Below, piece after piece: positions 11,653-22,627 of a stretch of 64,000 nucleotides of DNA. Under the pieces are notes generated by a model, which did no database searches, was not told the origin of the DNA, and saw only the letters and a list, made by a program, of their open reading frames with translations. The stretch's first letter is position 1, and each line of letters begins with the position of its first letter. The DNA is from Zymoseptoria tritici IPO323 (lineage: Eukaryota > Ascomycota > Dothideomycetes > Mycosphaerellales > Mycosphaerellaceae). The translations under genes were made by a program, and so were the position numbers. Location of the stretch: contig NC_018209.1 of NCBI RefSeq assembly GCF_000219625.1, forward strand, positions 186,001 to 250,000, in the 5' to 3' direction.

Positions 11653-13723
11653 ATGGCGGCTTCATCCATATACGCTCCGGATCCATCGGTCATTCAAGAT
11701 ACGCGGTTTGTTGCACTTCTGGTATGTAGAGAACGATCTAATCGGTACGAAGGACCTATAGTTATACACGAAGCTAATTGAACTGCGTCTGTTGTGTAGT
11801 CACAGCGAGATGTCAGCATACAGATACCGGTGAATGTAAGCTGAGACATCAAGACTCCAGCGACTTCAACATGATACTGATAGCGTACAGTTTGTAACAC
11901 AACCTGGAGTAGTCCTTGCCGCCGCGTGCTTTGGCAATGGTACATATGAAGATGCCGCCGCGGCCAGGTGCGTCTCGAATCTGCTCGCCAGCGGATTTCG
12001 TCGAATAGCAGCGGATGTATATTGGGACGCAAGTCGAAGCGTCTGGCAATTGTGTCCCGTCGAGCTTGGTGCAGCTCTTGGCACTCTGACGAGCTCAACC
12101 AGTGTCGCCTCGAATGCAGAGCCGACCGAGCGTTCAGCCTCAAGCGCAGAGCCCACTTCGAATAATGCTTCGCCCGCGAATGAGAAGCGACAAGACAACG
12201 ATCAGCTCTCCCCCGAGACACTCTCCTCCTCAATCATGACCTCGAGCATAGCGAGCGCATCTAGAACAATTTCCGTCGGCGCCGATGCCACCGCCACGGC
12301 CGTGACAGGGACTTCGACCTCACCAGGAGAGCAAGCAGTGTTCCAAATAGGTCCATACTATTGCTCACCCACGACAGACTTCGACATGCTCATGGAGATT
12401 TTCCATGGCTTCTTCGACGCAACCGAGACCAACTTGAATGCCACCACCCTTGTGCTCTCATTGCATGTCCACGCAGCGGCGCCCGCCAGCGCACCATTGG
12501 GAAGTGCACGACAGCCTGCAGATGATCGGCTTCCGGACTCGGACTCCTTACTCAGCGCACGTATTGCGGCCAACAACTCTCAATACCTGTACACTCCAAC
12601 AGATCTTCGTAACCAGAGACAGAACCTCAACAGCAGTCAGAGCTGGTTCACAGTACCCATCACCCAGGAGCCCGACTCTTCATACTTTCAAGTCGAACAA
12701 TCCGGAGGTACAACCTCAACTCCCGACGGCTGGCCCAGCGAGAGTTACATTGAGATATCCATATATCGTCGACTGATGGTACAATTCGGCAACATCGACC
12801 CGCAAATGTCCTCTTACAACTTCGACGGAGATGCCGCAACCATCTTCCCATCCGACTACCTCGCCGCCACCCCTCCCATCTCCGCCTCCGACACCGGCGC
12901 CCTAACCACCGGCTGCTTCTTCGACCCTTCCATCACCACCATCTCCACCTTGAACTCCTCCTGGGCCCAGAATACAATCGGCAACGACTCCTCGCCATTC
13001 TTCCCCTCCCTCCTCGCCCTTGCCTCCAACCTCACCTCCTGCGGCCTCTCTCCAATCCTAAACACAACCTTGAACTCCTCAACCGCCGACCGAGACCCCT
13101 CCACCTACCAAACCTTCGCCACCTCCGCTGGAATCTGGTCCTGGGCTCCATCCCAACCCATCAACGCCTCCTCCTCCATGGCAACAGCCAACCAGCGCTG
13201 CGCCATCCTGAACGCCACATCAGGCAGATGGTCCGCTTCCGACTGCGACTCATCCCGCCACGCCGCCTGCCGTGTCGGTCGAGAGCCGTACGTCTGGCGC
13301 ATTTCCCAGGACGGCGCGCCATACGACCGGGTCGAGCAAGCGTGCGACGAGGATGATCTGGACTTTGACGTTCCGCGCACGGCGCTCGAGAATGCTCACC
13401 TCCTCTCCGTATGGCGGAATTATCTCGCCGACCACGACGACGACGGCGAGGATGCAGATAGAGATCTGCTCTACCTGGACTACAACCAACTCGATGTGGC
13501 GGGTTGCTGGGTGCAAGGCAGCAATAGTACGTGTCCGTACCTTTCGCCTGATGACAATGAGCAGAGGAGACGGATTGTGGTTCCTGTTGTGGCGGCTGTG
13601 ATTGTGTTGGGACTGGGCGTGTTGACGACGTTGGTGAAGTGTGCGGGGAATCGAAGGACGGCGAGACGGAGGAGGAGGAGAGGGAGGGATGGAGTTGGGG
13701 ATTATGAGGGGGTGCCGAGTTGA
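11653..13723 (+). CDS. MTC6: Maintenance of telomere capping protein 6 (Mtc6-like)
   Basis: A predicted 645-aa membrane glycoprotein from three exons: 11653-11721, 11800-11835 (12 codons) and 11891-13723. Splicing restores the family N-terminus: 'ALL' joins 'SQRDVSIQIPVN' and then 'FVTQPGVVLAAACFGNG', followed by 'FRRIAADVYWDASRSVWQLCPVELG'. A Ser/Thr/Asn-rich region with many N-glycosylation sequons follows. A C-type-lectin-like segment lies at about residues 449-500 ('IWSWAPSQP', 'CAILNATSGRWSASDC', 'HAACRV'). A single transmembrane helix at about 597-617 is followed by a short Arg-rich tail. Yeast Mtc6 was named from a telomere-capping genetic screen; its molecular role is unclear, and topology suggests ER/secretory membranes. 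It converges on the aldo-keto reductase at 13919. Confidence 0.85.
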
Positions 13724-13830
13724 TGAGTGGGAGGATGTGTAGATAGGATGAAGGTTTGGATGGTAATGGCTTGTATGATACCAGACACATGGACGGAAAT
13801 CTTGATCAGACATTACACTTGATTCTCGCC

Positions 13831-13911
13831 GTCTGTCTGTCCGTCTGTCTGTCGGTCTTGACTGTCTAAAAGCTTGTCATATTATACATCTCTCATCTCA
13901 TCTCATCTCAT
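13831..13911. repeat. Two microsatellites: GTCT-type and CATCT-type
   Basis: In the spacer between two convergent genes, 13831-13857 is an imperfect (GTCT)n run and 13888-13911 is a (CATCT)n-like run. Both lie in predicted 3' UTRs. Confidence 0.8.
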
Positions 13912-13918
13912 GAGGTCA

Positions 13919-15276
13919 TCATGCCGAAAAGCCCTTCGACTGCTTGATCGGGTCCGCATGCCCAATCGCCTTGGGATTCCTCACCCACGCCATAGGAGCA
14001 ACAGCACCAAGCAGACCCGTCGCCTGGCCCGTCTCATGCGGATCCTCCCCAATAAAGTTATTCGGGAACCCCGGCTCAAAGCTGGTAACGCTCTCCAACT
14101 CCTCAATCTGGGCGTCCGTCAATTGGATCTCCAACGACTTGATGTTGTCAAGCAAATGCTCGACCTTGCGTCCTCCCACGAGAGGGAACACGTTCGGCGT
14201 CTTGCTCATGACATACGCCAACGCGACGGCGGTGATGGATTCCACGCCAACTTCCTTGGCCACCTTCTCCAACGCGGCGGAAACGCGCTCTTGCTGCTCG
14301 GATTGTCCGTCGCCCATGATTTTGCGGACGCCTTCGCCGTTCTTCTTGCGCTCTTCCATTTGCGCTTTGGTTTGGAATTTGCCGCCGCCGATGGCGTCCC
14401 AGGGTGCGAGGGCCATGCCCCAGTGGCGGGCCATGGGGATGATGTCACGCTCGAAGTCGCTGTTGAGGTCAGTCAGTTTGTTCTCCGATCGAAGTGATGA
14501 TGACGATCGGACTCACCGAAGCATGACGTTCCATCGTCCCTGGTAGATGCTGAACTGCGTCTTGCCGTGGACCTTGGCGTATGCATTGGCCGCGCTCACG
14601 ACCCAAGCTGGAGTGTCCGAAATTCCCAAGTATAAAACCTTTCCGCTCTTGACCACAGCGTCGAGGGAGTCCATCATCTCCTCGATAGAGGTCGTCCAGT
14701 CCCACCTAAAGATGAACAGTCAGCGACGCCCAGACAAATATGACCTTCAAGAACTTGCCAATGCACGTAAAGTACGTCAATGTAGTCGGTCCTGAGCTTC
14801 TTGAGCGAGTCGCGGAGGGACATGTGCAAAGACTTCCTGGAATTGCCGCAGAAGTTGACGGTGCGACCTTTGCCATCCTTCTCGACGCGATAAGCGGTGG
14901 AGAACTTGGTAGCGATGACCTGCGTAGGATAGTGGTGTCAGCCGTGGCATTGATAGCATGGAGATATCTAATTCGAGTATACCATAAAGTCACGGTTCTT
15001 CTTCTGCTCCATCCACTCGCCAATCCACTCTTCGGACTGCTCGTTCTGGTAGTTGTTGGCGGTATCGATGAAGTTGCCTCCAGCATCCTCAAAGGCGTCC
15101 AAGAGCTTGAACGAGTCCTCCTTGCTCATGGAGCCCATGAAGTCGTTCCAGGCGTCGCCGATGGACATGGCGCCCAGCTGGAGGGGAGAGACGCGGACGC
15201 CGGCCGTGGAGGAGAGCACACGGTAGCGACCCAAGGCGGTCTTGGGCGCTGGTGCTGGTTCGAAGAGGTGGGCCAT
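13919..15276 (-). CDS. Aldo-keto reductase, aryl-alcohol dehydrogenase type
   Basis: A 394-aa NADPH-dependent oxidoreductase of the AKR superfamily, closest in style to fungal aryl-alcohol dehydrogenases and NorB/StcV-type reductases. Four exons on the minus strand: 15276-14983, 14919-14759, 14705-14517 and 14459-13919. The catalytic tetrad is visible: Asp71 and Tyr76 in 'NFIDTANNY', Lys103 in 'VIATKF' and His151 in '[14 protein letters not shown]'. The cofactor end is '[24 protein letters not shown]'. Intron 2 (14706-14758) is a GC-AG intron with donor GCAAGT; only this choice keeps the conserved VHWWDW. The start at 15276 gives the usual 'ALGRYRVLS...[18 protein letters not shown]' beginning. 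The physiological substrate cannot be told. No secondary-metabolism core gene lies next to it. Confidence 0.9.
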
Positions 15277-16224
15277 TGTTGGGGATTGTGTGTGATGTGT
15301 ATTGGTATGGGTGAAGCTGAAGTTCAATTCGGAGGAATGATGGAAGGACAGAACGAGCAGTATGTGTACTTCCCTTGTTATATGTATTTCGCTGGCTAGA
15401 CGCTTACAATGCTGTTTCGTCGTCATGCCACCCAAAGTCCGGAGCTTCCATCAATGTCGGGACACTTTTACGCGGGGCTGATGTCACTCCGTCCAGGGAC
15501 CGCCGGCGTTTAGCATGGCCCCTCTATCTCCGCTCAATCCCTGCATAAATACACAATAATTGTGCATATCAAGGCAACGCATAAATCCCCCTGTCATCCG
15601 CATAACTTGCTTCTTGAAACTGGATCCATCTCCATGGTCGTGTTCTGGCGACGATATGCTCCTCCGCGGTATGGCAAGGAGAGAAACAGACAAGATTCAA
15701 TGCTCAAGTGGCCACGTCGGGATGCTGGGGCACCTTCCACGAGGCATACTTATGGCAAGGCGACGGCTGTCACCGCGTACGCCGCGCTTATGCCGGTCAT
15801 GCAGGCTTCACCTTCAGGCTTCACCCACGGGCATCTTCGGCGTCCGAGGTCAGCCAATTCCCGTGGCGATGTGGAGTATCATGATTCCGTTGTTTCCTCG
15901 ACTCCTTATGCTAACGCACACAGAACGTTGATCGAGTGCAGGTGACCGTGAAGCACTTCCGGTCCAGGCGGCCAATGGACCTTGTGGAACGATCTGAAGG
16001 TCTTTTATGAACGGCATGAGCGACCTTCTCCTGCAAGATCTGCATATCGAGACGTCGAATCCTACCAGAAGGATTCGTGGCTGTGCGAGGAAACAAAGGT
16101 ACCTCTTGCGGCCGATGGACAGGCAGTAGACTTTTGGTCCCTCCCAAGACCACTTTCAAGTGCCCAAATCGAAGCCTTCACACTCTCATCCTGCCTCTTC
16201 CCGTCGTAGAGGACATCAAGAATC
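15277..16224. other. Intergenic, divergent promoter region
   Basis: Spacer between the starts of the aldo-keto reductase (minus) and the small protein at 16225 (plus). Overlapping short open frames near 15560-15945 have no coding look. I see nothing else. Confidence 0.5.
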
Positions 16225-16762
16225 ATGAGTAACACGACCTCCCGCGTCCAAAACCAGCTGTCCCAAATCCTCCCACAGCCTCACGGTCCGGACAACGCTC
16301 GACCTTTCTCAGACCACGAAGATCGAGAACAATTCATCCGTCAGTCAAGCCCTACCGCATCGAAGACATCGCCTTCTGACTTCAGCAGATGCCCTCCTCA
16401 GCCTCCTACGACAATGCAACCTCCTCAACTTTGACGCCCTCGACGTCAAATTTCTTTACTCTCGAAGAACCGATGACCGTCTCGTCGCCACGTTGATAGT
16501 CGTCGATAGCGTTCAGGATAAGATCCAGGCCAAGGTCGAGCCGAGTGAAGATGGCAAAGATCAGGCCGAGGCCTTCTTGGCTTTCAGGCGGTATGTCGAG
16601 GTGAGACTTTATGAGTTACTGCAGAGCGTTCCTGAGGCTGGTGGTGGGGGAAAAGTGCAGAGTGCGGCAACGGGCAATGGTGCGAATGTTCCGATCGAGA
16701 GTCCGCCTTCGTATGATGCGGCGAAGGATGGGACTGGTGGTGGTGGTGAGAAGAAGTCATGA
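16225..16762 (+). CDS. Small conserved-looking protein with C-terminal PPxY motif
   Basis: Two exons, 16225-16339 and 16386-16762, joined by a 46-nt intron (donor GTCAGT, acceptor TTCAG|CAG), give 163 aa. The splice produces a continuous, amphipathic, sensible sequence: '...DREQFI' into 'PDALLSLLRQCNLLNFDALDVKF' (shown in pieces), then 'LVATLIVVDSVQDKIQAKVE'. The acceptor is a NAGNAG, so an isoform shorter by one residue is possible. The C-terminus is Gly-rich and carries 'SPPSYDAA', a PPxY motif of the kind bound by WW domains such as those of Rsp5-type ubiquitin ligases. I do not recognise the family. No signal peptide or membrane helix is seen. Confidence 0.65.
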
Positions 16763-17155
16763 TTGTTGTATGATAAAGATGAATAGCTCGACTTTGTTCA
16801 TTCTGGCGCTGCCTCATAGCCGGCCTTCAATGTTCCGTCAGCTTTTCGTTTTGACGCAGCTACGTCTGAGTAAAAGACAGGTCCTCGGGTAATGACAGAC
16901 ACGTTCCAATTTGTTGGCTTGGTGACCTCGCAATGACTCTCCACGCCCTACCGACTACATCTGTCGCCAGGATTGAACGAAGCCCGCTCCACAAAGATCC
17001 CGGAATGCCCCAGCAAACGTCTTTTCACAACAATATTCACTCCTGTGCAAAATCATTTCACCTGTCAGATCAGGAAGCAAGACGCCGAGTGCGTCGTAGA
17101 ACTAATCAGCGACTGACTTCGAACTGTGAGATCCAACCATCACTCAAGACACAAA
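16763..17155. other. Short intergenic spacer
   Basis: 3' UTR of the small PPxY protein and promoter of the GNAT gene. No further feature is recognised. Confidence 0.5.
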
Positions 17156-17965
17156 ATGGCGACAACGAATCCAAGTAAATCATCACATCGACCACCACAT
17201 CTAGAACAACTTATAACAACAAAATCCACAGCCAAAACAGTCCCCACCTCACCCGCCAACCGCCCCGACAGCTCCCTTCCCCTCGTCGGAACCTTCACAA
17301 CCCTCACCGGCATCCAAGAGTCCCACATCCCCTCCCTCTGGCACCACCTCCGCCTCCAAGAAGACCTTACCCTCATGCAATACCTCCCCTGGCCCATCCC
17401 CACCTCTCCCTCCTCACTCTCGACTCTCCTCACCCACCTCATCACAGACCGACACTTCGTCCTCTACGCCATCCTCGCCGATCCATCCCACGTCAGTCTC
17501 CGCCCTGCCTCCCCCTCTCCCTGGCCCCACCCCTCATGCGTAGGCATAATCGCCTACCTAGACATCAACACCACCCACCGCACCCTCGAAGTCGGCGCCG
17601 TGATCTTCGCTCCAGTCCTGCAACGCAGCATCGCGGCCACAGAAGCGCACTATCTCCTCCTCCGCAACGCCTTCTCGGCCGAGCTCGGATATCGCAGGGT
17701 GGCGTATAAATGCGCGACGGAGAATGTGGCCAGTCGTAGAGCCGCGGAACGGTTGGGGTATGTGTATGAGGGAAGGTTTCGGAATCATATGATTATGCGG
17801 GGGGTTTCGAGGGATTCGGAGTGGTTGAGTGTGGTGGAGGAGGAGTGGGAGGGGGTGAGGGGGGCGTTGGAGGAGTGGTTGAGGGAAGGGAATTTTGATG
17901 AGGGTGGGAGGCAGGTTAGGAAGTTGGAGGAGATTAGGAGGGAGAGGCTGGGGCGGGAGGGATGA
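17156..17965 (+). CDS. GNAT-family N-acetyltransferase (RimJ/RimL-like)
   Basis: A 269-aa single-exon protein. The ATG at 17156 (AAAATGGCG) is chosen over an upstream in-frame GTG. The fold is read from 'LVGTFTTLTGIQESHIPSLW' near the N-terminus, 'CVGIIAYLDINTTHRTLEVGAVIF' (beta4 and the signature strand), then 'RSIAATEAHYLLLRNAFSAELGYRRVAYKC' and 'ENVASRRAAERLGYVYEGRFRNHMI', which is the RimJ/RimL-type acetyl-CoA binding and C-terminal part. It should transfer acetyl from acetyl-CoA to a protein N-terminus or small amine; the substrate is unknown. The 3' third is unusually G-rich on the plus strand (GAGG/GTTGGAGG runs), encoding a Glu/Arg-rich tail. Confidence 0.85.
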   Translation: MATTNPSKSSHRPPHLEQLITTKSTAKTVPTSPANRPDSSLPLVGTFTTLTGIQESHIPSLWHHLRLQEDLTLMQYLPWPIPTSPSSLSTLLTHLITDRHFVLYAILADPSHVSLRPASPSPWPHPSCVGIIAYLDINTTHRTLEVGAVIFAPVLQRSIAATEAHYLLLRNAFSAELGYRRVAYKCATENVASRRAAERLGYVYEGRFRNHMIMRGVSRDSEWLSVVEEEWEGVRGALEEWLREGNFDEGGRQVRKLEEIRRERLGREG

Positions 17966-18335
17966 TGCGTGGAAGAGTGCTCTGGTGTTGCTAAGATGTG
18001 AGGGTTATCATTGCTGATCCGCGCTGCAGTAGGCTGCATGCTCAAGTGGCATTAGCGAGATAGAAAGCGAGCAGCACGAATGGGAGCAGTGTTTTAAGTG
18101 GATTTCGTTGTCGGAATACTGGCCTCCTTCGAGCTATGCAGTACTGATGCCGAGCCTCTTCGGCGCTCCGAATCGTCGTTTGGGATTGCTGTATCGACCG
18201 CATCGAATGAAGATCTCAGTCCGAAGACGGCGGCCAGTGCGAGTCCACTCGCGTGTCCCGACTTCAACTTTGGGCTTTGCCCGAGGATATCTCTCCTCCT
18301 GTGATCTCCCGTTCCACCTCGAACCCAATGCGCCA
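17966..18335. other. Convergent spacer
   Basis: 3' ends of the GNAT gene (plus) and the F-box gene (minus) face each other. No feature is recognised. Confidence 0.5.
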
Positions 18336-18875
18336 TCACTGGAAATTCTCTTGACCCAGCAATCTCGCTCGCACAGCATTACGCAGCTGCATTACAGTAG
18401 CAGGCGACAGTGGCGGAGCAATCCCCTGTCTGGCCAAATCCTGATAGTTGGCCACCACGAAGCGCATGATGTCGATGGGCTTGAGATGCCTCATAATGTG
18501 CAGCATGATCTCCGGTGGCATCCGCAGCAAGGGAAAGAGAGCCGGTATTTGCGTCTGAGTGGTGATGTAGACTACTCTGGGGCGAGACAGTGCCGGTGCC
18601 ATGCCGTATGAGTGCAGCAGCGGGTAGTTCGCGAAAGCGAAGTTGATGAAGCCATCGGCTGGGAGGAGGTCCACGATATCGAGGATAAGCTCAGAGGGCA
18701 GCGAGTAGAAGGGATGCCGCGGTCGCCGTGCTGTTGGTGTGGCTGTGGTTGGTCGACCGTCAGAGCTTCCACTTTCAGTCGGATCGGAATTCTGGTTGGA
18801 CTCTTGTTCTGATGCAGCATTGCTATGCGTAGGGCCTGCATTGGCGTGTTGCGTTGAATCATCGGTATTCGCCAT
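18336..18875 (-). CDS. Protein with two F-box-like motifs
   Basis: 179 aa from the ATG at 18875. A Ser/Thr/Asn-rich N-terminus is followed by 'FYSLPSELILDIVDLLPADGFINFAFANY' (given here as one motif area, residues about 57-90). A second copy of the same pattern, 'MPPEIMLHIMRHL', continues into 'KPIDIMRFVVANYQDLARQGI'. Both resemble the LPxEhhxxIhxhL core of fungal F-box proteins, which bind Skp1 and recruit substrates to SCF ubiquitin ligases. There is no substrate-binding repeat, so the protein is short for the family. Its start codon lies only 8 bp downstream of the stop codon of the Pga1-like gene on the same strand, so its 5' UTR must overlap that gene unless an upstream exon exists. Confidence 0.65.
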   Translation of the reverse strand: MANTDDSTQHANAGPTHSNAASEQESNQNSDPTESGSSDGRPTTATPTARRPRHPFYSLPSELILDIVDLLPADGFINFAFANYPLLHSYGMAPALSRPRVVYITTQTQIPALFPLLRMPPEIMLHIMRHLKPIDIMRFVVANYQDLARQGIAPPLSPATVMQLRNAVRARLLGQENFQ

Positions 18876-18883
18876 GACTGCCT

Positions 18884-19663
18884 TCAGTCTCGACGTTGCT
18901 TTCCGGATGACACAGGCTGCAGTCGACGCCAGATGATGGCTGAGAGATACCAAGCACCAACCGCAAGCACGACGATGTAGGCGGCAGTCGGAAGCAAGGA
19001 GGCAGGGAAGATGTTGGCCAGATATGGGTCAAGAATGATGTCGACGCTGACTTTGGGCGGATGTTGCATCAATGTGTTGTTGGAAGAGAAGAAGTCTGCG
19101 GCAGCTCGCACGTGAAGGAACAAGAGACTGCTGTTGGGATTGCTAGAATCTGAAGGTGCGACTGATCCCTTGCGTGGATCTGCCTGTATTTGCTCTTCAG
19201 CAAACTCTGCCAGACTTTGGATCAATCTTGGGGTTTCGAAGACGTGCGTGATGTTGTAGACGTCGAGCCAGAATTCGGTGGGTTGCTATCAAGGTCAGTC
19301 GTTTGAGGAGAGATGTACAGCGAATGGCTGCCTGAGAGGACAACAGGAGACCACGAAGGAACATACAACAGCAGCCCAGCAAACGCGCACTTCGTATCTT
19401 TGTCCTTCAATCAGGTCCTGCAGTAGGTACCACGATTCACGACCTTGAGGTGCGTCCTCGGAGGGAAATGCGACGGACAATGGCCTCTGCAGGGAGGATG
19501 ATGAAGACGAAAGAGTGTCAAGCTTCAGGTCAGCCAGACGAGGACCAGCATTGGGGAGAATGATGGCAGCGGGCGCGACGAAGATGGTCTTTTCCGTGTT
19601 TCCCAGAGCTCCCGTCAAGAGCAGCGCAAGCAGTGCAGTCGTCCAGCAGGCAGGAGACCTCAT
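18884..19663 (-). CDS. Pga1-like ER membrane protein (GPI mannosyltransferase II co-activator family, tentative)
   Basis: Two exons (19663-19367 and 19285-18884; 81-nt intron, GTATGT...GATAG) give 232 aa. A signal peptide 'ACWTTALLALLLTGALG' is followed by 'NTEKTIFVAPAAIILP', 'ESWYLLQDLIEGQRYEVRVCWAA', then across the splice 'QPTEFWLDVYNITHVFETP'. Further on come 'LFLHVRAAADFFSSNN' and a C-terminal helix 'LLPTAAYIVVLAVGAWYLSAIIW' just before the end. The luminal domain plus one C-terminal anchor, and the conserved strings, fit the fungal family I recall as Pga1, which works with the second GPI mannosyltransferase in the ER. The family call is from memory and should be treated as probable, not certain. 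Confidence 0.6.
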
Positions 19664-20067
19664 CGTCGTGGTGCTGAAGAGCAACGGCGGGACGAACGGA
19701 GCATTGATCAGCCGTCACTCATATTCAGGGCGGAAGTCATGAGATCACTCTCGTCCAAATGAATCTCACTTGTTCAGCTCCTGATATTTTACTGTTTACA
19801 ACCTGAAGGCAAAGTGATGGTCTTCGTGGTGTGTCTCCGGTGGGGCCGATCGCAGCTTCGTGATTGGCCACGTGACGGACCCTAGAACTAGAACTACCTG
19901 AAGTGCCTTCCTCGTCCCCACCACTCACGAAACTCGCCCGTAAACAACCAACACCATCGGCTTTGCTCGACCAAACCACCAACCATCCGCGCACCACCAA
20001 CACTTCCACACGCCCACACCGTCAAGAGACACCCGCACATCACTCACATCCGCATACCACCATCGCC
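19664..20067. promoter_or_regulatory. Divergent promoter, Pga1-like gene / alpha-tubulin
   Basis: Shared 404-bp spacer between divergent starts. At 19863-19874 an inverted CCAAT box (ATTGG) sits one base from a CACGTG E-box, a typical CCAAT-complex and bHLH (Cbf1-type) site pair. From about 19900 the plus strand becomes very C/A-rich (a CACCAACC-type leader), as expected for the 5' UTR of a highly expressed tubulin gene. Confidence 0.6.
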
Positions 20068-21755
20068 ATGCGTGAAGTCATCTCCTTGAACGGTACGTTT
20101 CTGTTTACAATGAACCCCTAAAGGCGCGCCCTGACCGCCTCAATCCCCTCCACCGTTGACTCGTGACCTTTTCGCTGACACTCGACGCGTATAGTCGGCC
20201 AGGCCGGTTGCCAGATCGCCAACTCCTGCTGGGAGGTCAGTACATCCGCTCGCGAATACCACACCGCACGATGAAAGAGAAAGATTGGGTGGCATTCACG
20301 GCTGCCTGAGGATGAGGACATGGAGACATTGAGACTGACATGACTGTGGTATAGCTGTACTGCCTCGAGCACGGCATTCAGGTACGCGCACTCTGAAAAA
20401 GAAATGGCATGTGATGGGACACTGACACGCGATACAGCCCGATGGTTACCTCACTGAGGAGCGCAAGGCCGCCGAGGACGACCACGGCTTTTCCACCTTC
20501 TTCTCAGAGACCGGTACGATTCCGCATCACCCAATGCCACCACCTCGAACACATGCTGACATTCCACTCAGGCAACGGAAAGTACGTGCCGCGCACCATC
20601 TACGCCGATCTCGAGCCAAACGTCGTCGATGAAGTCCGCACCGGCACCTACCGCAGCCTTTTCCACCCGGAATTGATGATCACTGGCAAGGAGGATGCGT
20701 CCAACAATTACGCTCGCGGACACTACACTGTCGGCAAGGAGCTCATCGATCAGGTGTTGGACAAGGTCCGCCACGTCGCCGACAACTGCTCGGGTCTCCA
20801 GGGTTTCCTCGTCTTCCACTCCTTCGGTGGTGGCACTGGTTCCGGTTTCGGTGCCCTCCTGATGGAGCGTCTTTCCGTCGACTACGGCAAGAAGTGCAAG
20901 CTTGAGTTCTGCGTGTACCCAGCACCTCAGGTCGCCACCTCGGTCGTTGAGCCGTACAACTCCATCCTCACCACGCACACCACCCTCGAGCACAGCGACT
21001 GCTCCTTCATGGTCGACAACGAGGCCATCTACGACATTTGCCGCCGCAACCTTGGCATCGAGCGTCCCAACTACGAGAACCTCAACCGCCTGATCGCTCA
21101 GGTCGTCTCCTCCATCACCGCCTCTCTCCGCTTCGACGGCTCCCTCAACGTCGATCTCAACGAGTTCCAGACCAACTTGGTCCCGTACCCTCGTATCCAC
21201 TTCCCGCTTGTCGCCTACGCCCCGATCGTGTCCGCTGCCAAGGCCGCCCACGAGGCCAACAGCGTGCAGGAAATCAGCATGTCCTGCTTCGAGCCAAACA
21301 GCCAGATGGTCAAGTGCGATCCTCGCAATGGAAAGTACATGGCCACTTGCCTGCTCTACCGCGGAGACGTCGTCCCCAAAGATGTTCACCAGGCTGTTGC
21401 CACCCTCAAGACCAAGCGCACCATCCAGTTCGTCGACTGGTGCCCAACTGGCTTCAAGATTGGTATCTGCTACCAGCCACCACAGAACGTGCCCAACGGC
21501 GATCTTGCCAAGGTCAACCGCGCCGTGTGCATGCTCTCCAACACCACCGCCATCGCCGAGGCCTGGTCCGCTCTTTCCCACAAATTCGATCTCATGTACA
21601 GCAAGCGTGCGTTCGTCCACTGGTACGTCGGCGAGGGCATGGAGGAGGGCGAATTCTCGGAGGCTCGCGAGGACTTGGCTGCGCTTGAGCGCGACTACGA
21701 AGAGGTCGCTGCCGACTCCGCCGAGGGTGATGAGGGCGGCGAGGCTGAGTACTAG
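20068..21755 (+). CDS. Alpha-tubulin
   Basis: Five exons: 20068-20092, 20195-20235, 20355-20381, 20438-20513 and 20572-21755, giving 450 aa, the standard length. The start reads MREVISLN, then [23 protein letters not shown] and [15 protein letters not shown]. The tubulin signature 'GGGTGSGF' binds GTP, and '[19 protein letters not shown]' and '[14 protein letters not shown]' are alpha-specific. The catalytic Glu loop and the acidic C-terminal tail end in ...EAEY, with the terminal Tyr used in detyrosination cycles in other eukaryotes. It pairs with beta-tubulin in microtubules. Four introns crowded in the first 170 codons is the usual ascomycete pattern; exon 3 is only 27 nt. The 425-codon antisense ORF over the last exon is a codon-bias shadow. 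Confidence 0.97.
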
Positions 21756-22627
21756 GCGACGACGGACGAGGACAGGATCTTGTGGGCAGCCTGAGTGCAG
21801 AATAGCAAGTGTCCATTGGTCTGGCGCAGTCGATGAACCGAGCATCTTTGGACGAGAGCCCGAACCACGCGCGCAAAAGCGTCGGACACCTGAGGGTATA
21901 TGCTAGTTGATCAGGAAGTGTTGTTTGTTTATGATCTGTGCGCTTTTCCTTGAGCTGAAGGTAGCGACCACCAATACCACCCAACGTGTTAAGACTTGAT
22001 GTGCGAGCCATGTGGTGATGCTAACTTATCCAATGATGTTCCTGGTCCCGCGAATGGGTCTGGAATGTCTTCATGACCACAATTGCTACGCGTAATAAGT
22101 GCTTACCTCACGCGAGTATCGACTGACACCTTACGCACGCACACAGCCACCATCAGTGGTCCCAGTTCAGCTGTCTCAATCATGCGTGACATGTCGGCCA
22201 CGTCGACGTGCTGCAAGTGGAGTCCTCTTCAGCTCGGTCGTACTATCGGACGGTGGAGGTTGACCTCCATTGATAGGGTCTCTACCAAGTCGCAGAGGTT
22301 GCAGGGGTTGTGATACTTTAAATACACACTCGGTCAGTATCGGCTTGCTTGCTGCGCCAGTGATGTTCAGTCCCTCCTCTTCCACCAGTGGCAGCAGCTT
22401 CTTACCGCTGTCTCCCACTGAAAGGAGGCTGTGCATAATTGCTCTCGCCACCGGGTGATCAGAGGGCCTCGACCGATCGTCAACCAGAATTCCCTTCCAC
22501 AGATTGCGGGCGTCTGCGAGATTATTACAACAACAGGACGCATTCTGTACGGAACTGTGCTATACCTACCACACTCCAGCTGTGCTCTTGAATCGTTACG
22601 ACTGCGTTTCTGGAAAGTCCTACCAAC
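21756..22627. other. Intergenic, tubulin to WW-domain gene
   Basis: Contains the alpha-tubulin 3' UTR and the promoter of the next gene. No coding signature is seen. Confidence 0.5.

Noticed and set aside
20568..21845. 425-codon open frame antisense to alpha-tubulin
   Set aside because: A shadow of strong codon bias in the tubulin exon; no motif, and the plus-strand gene is certain.
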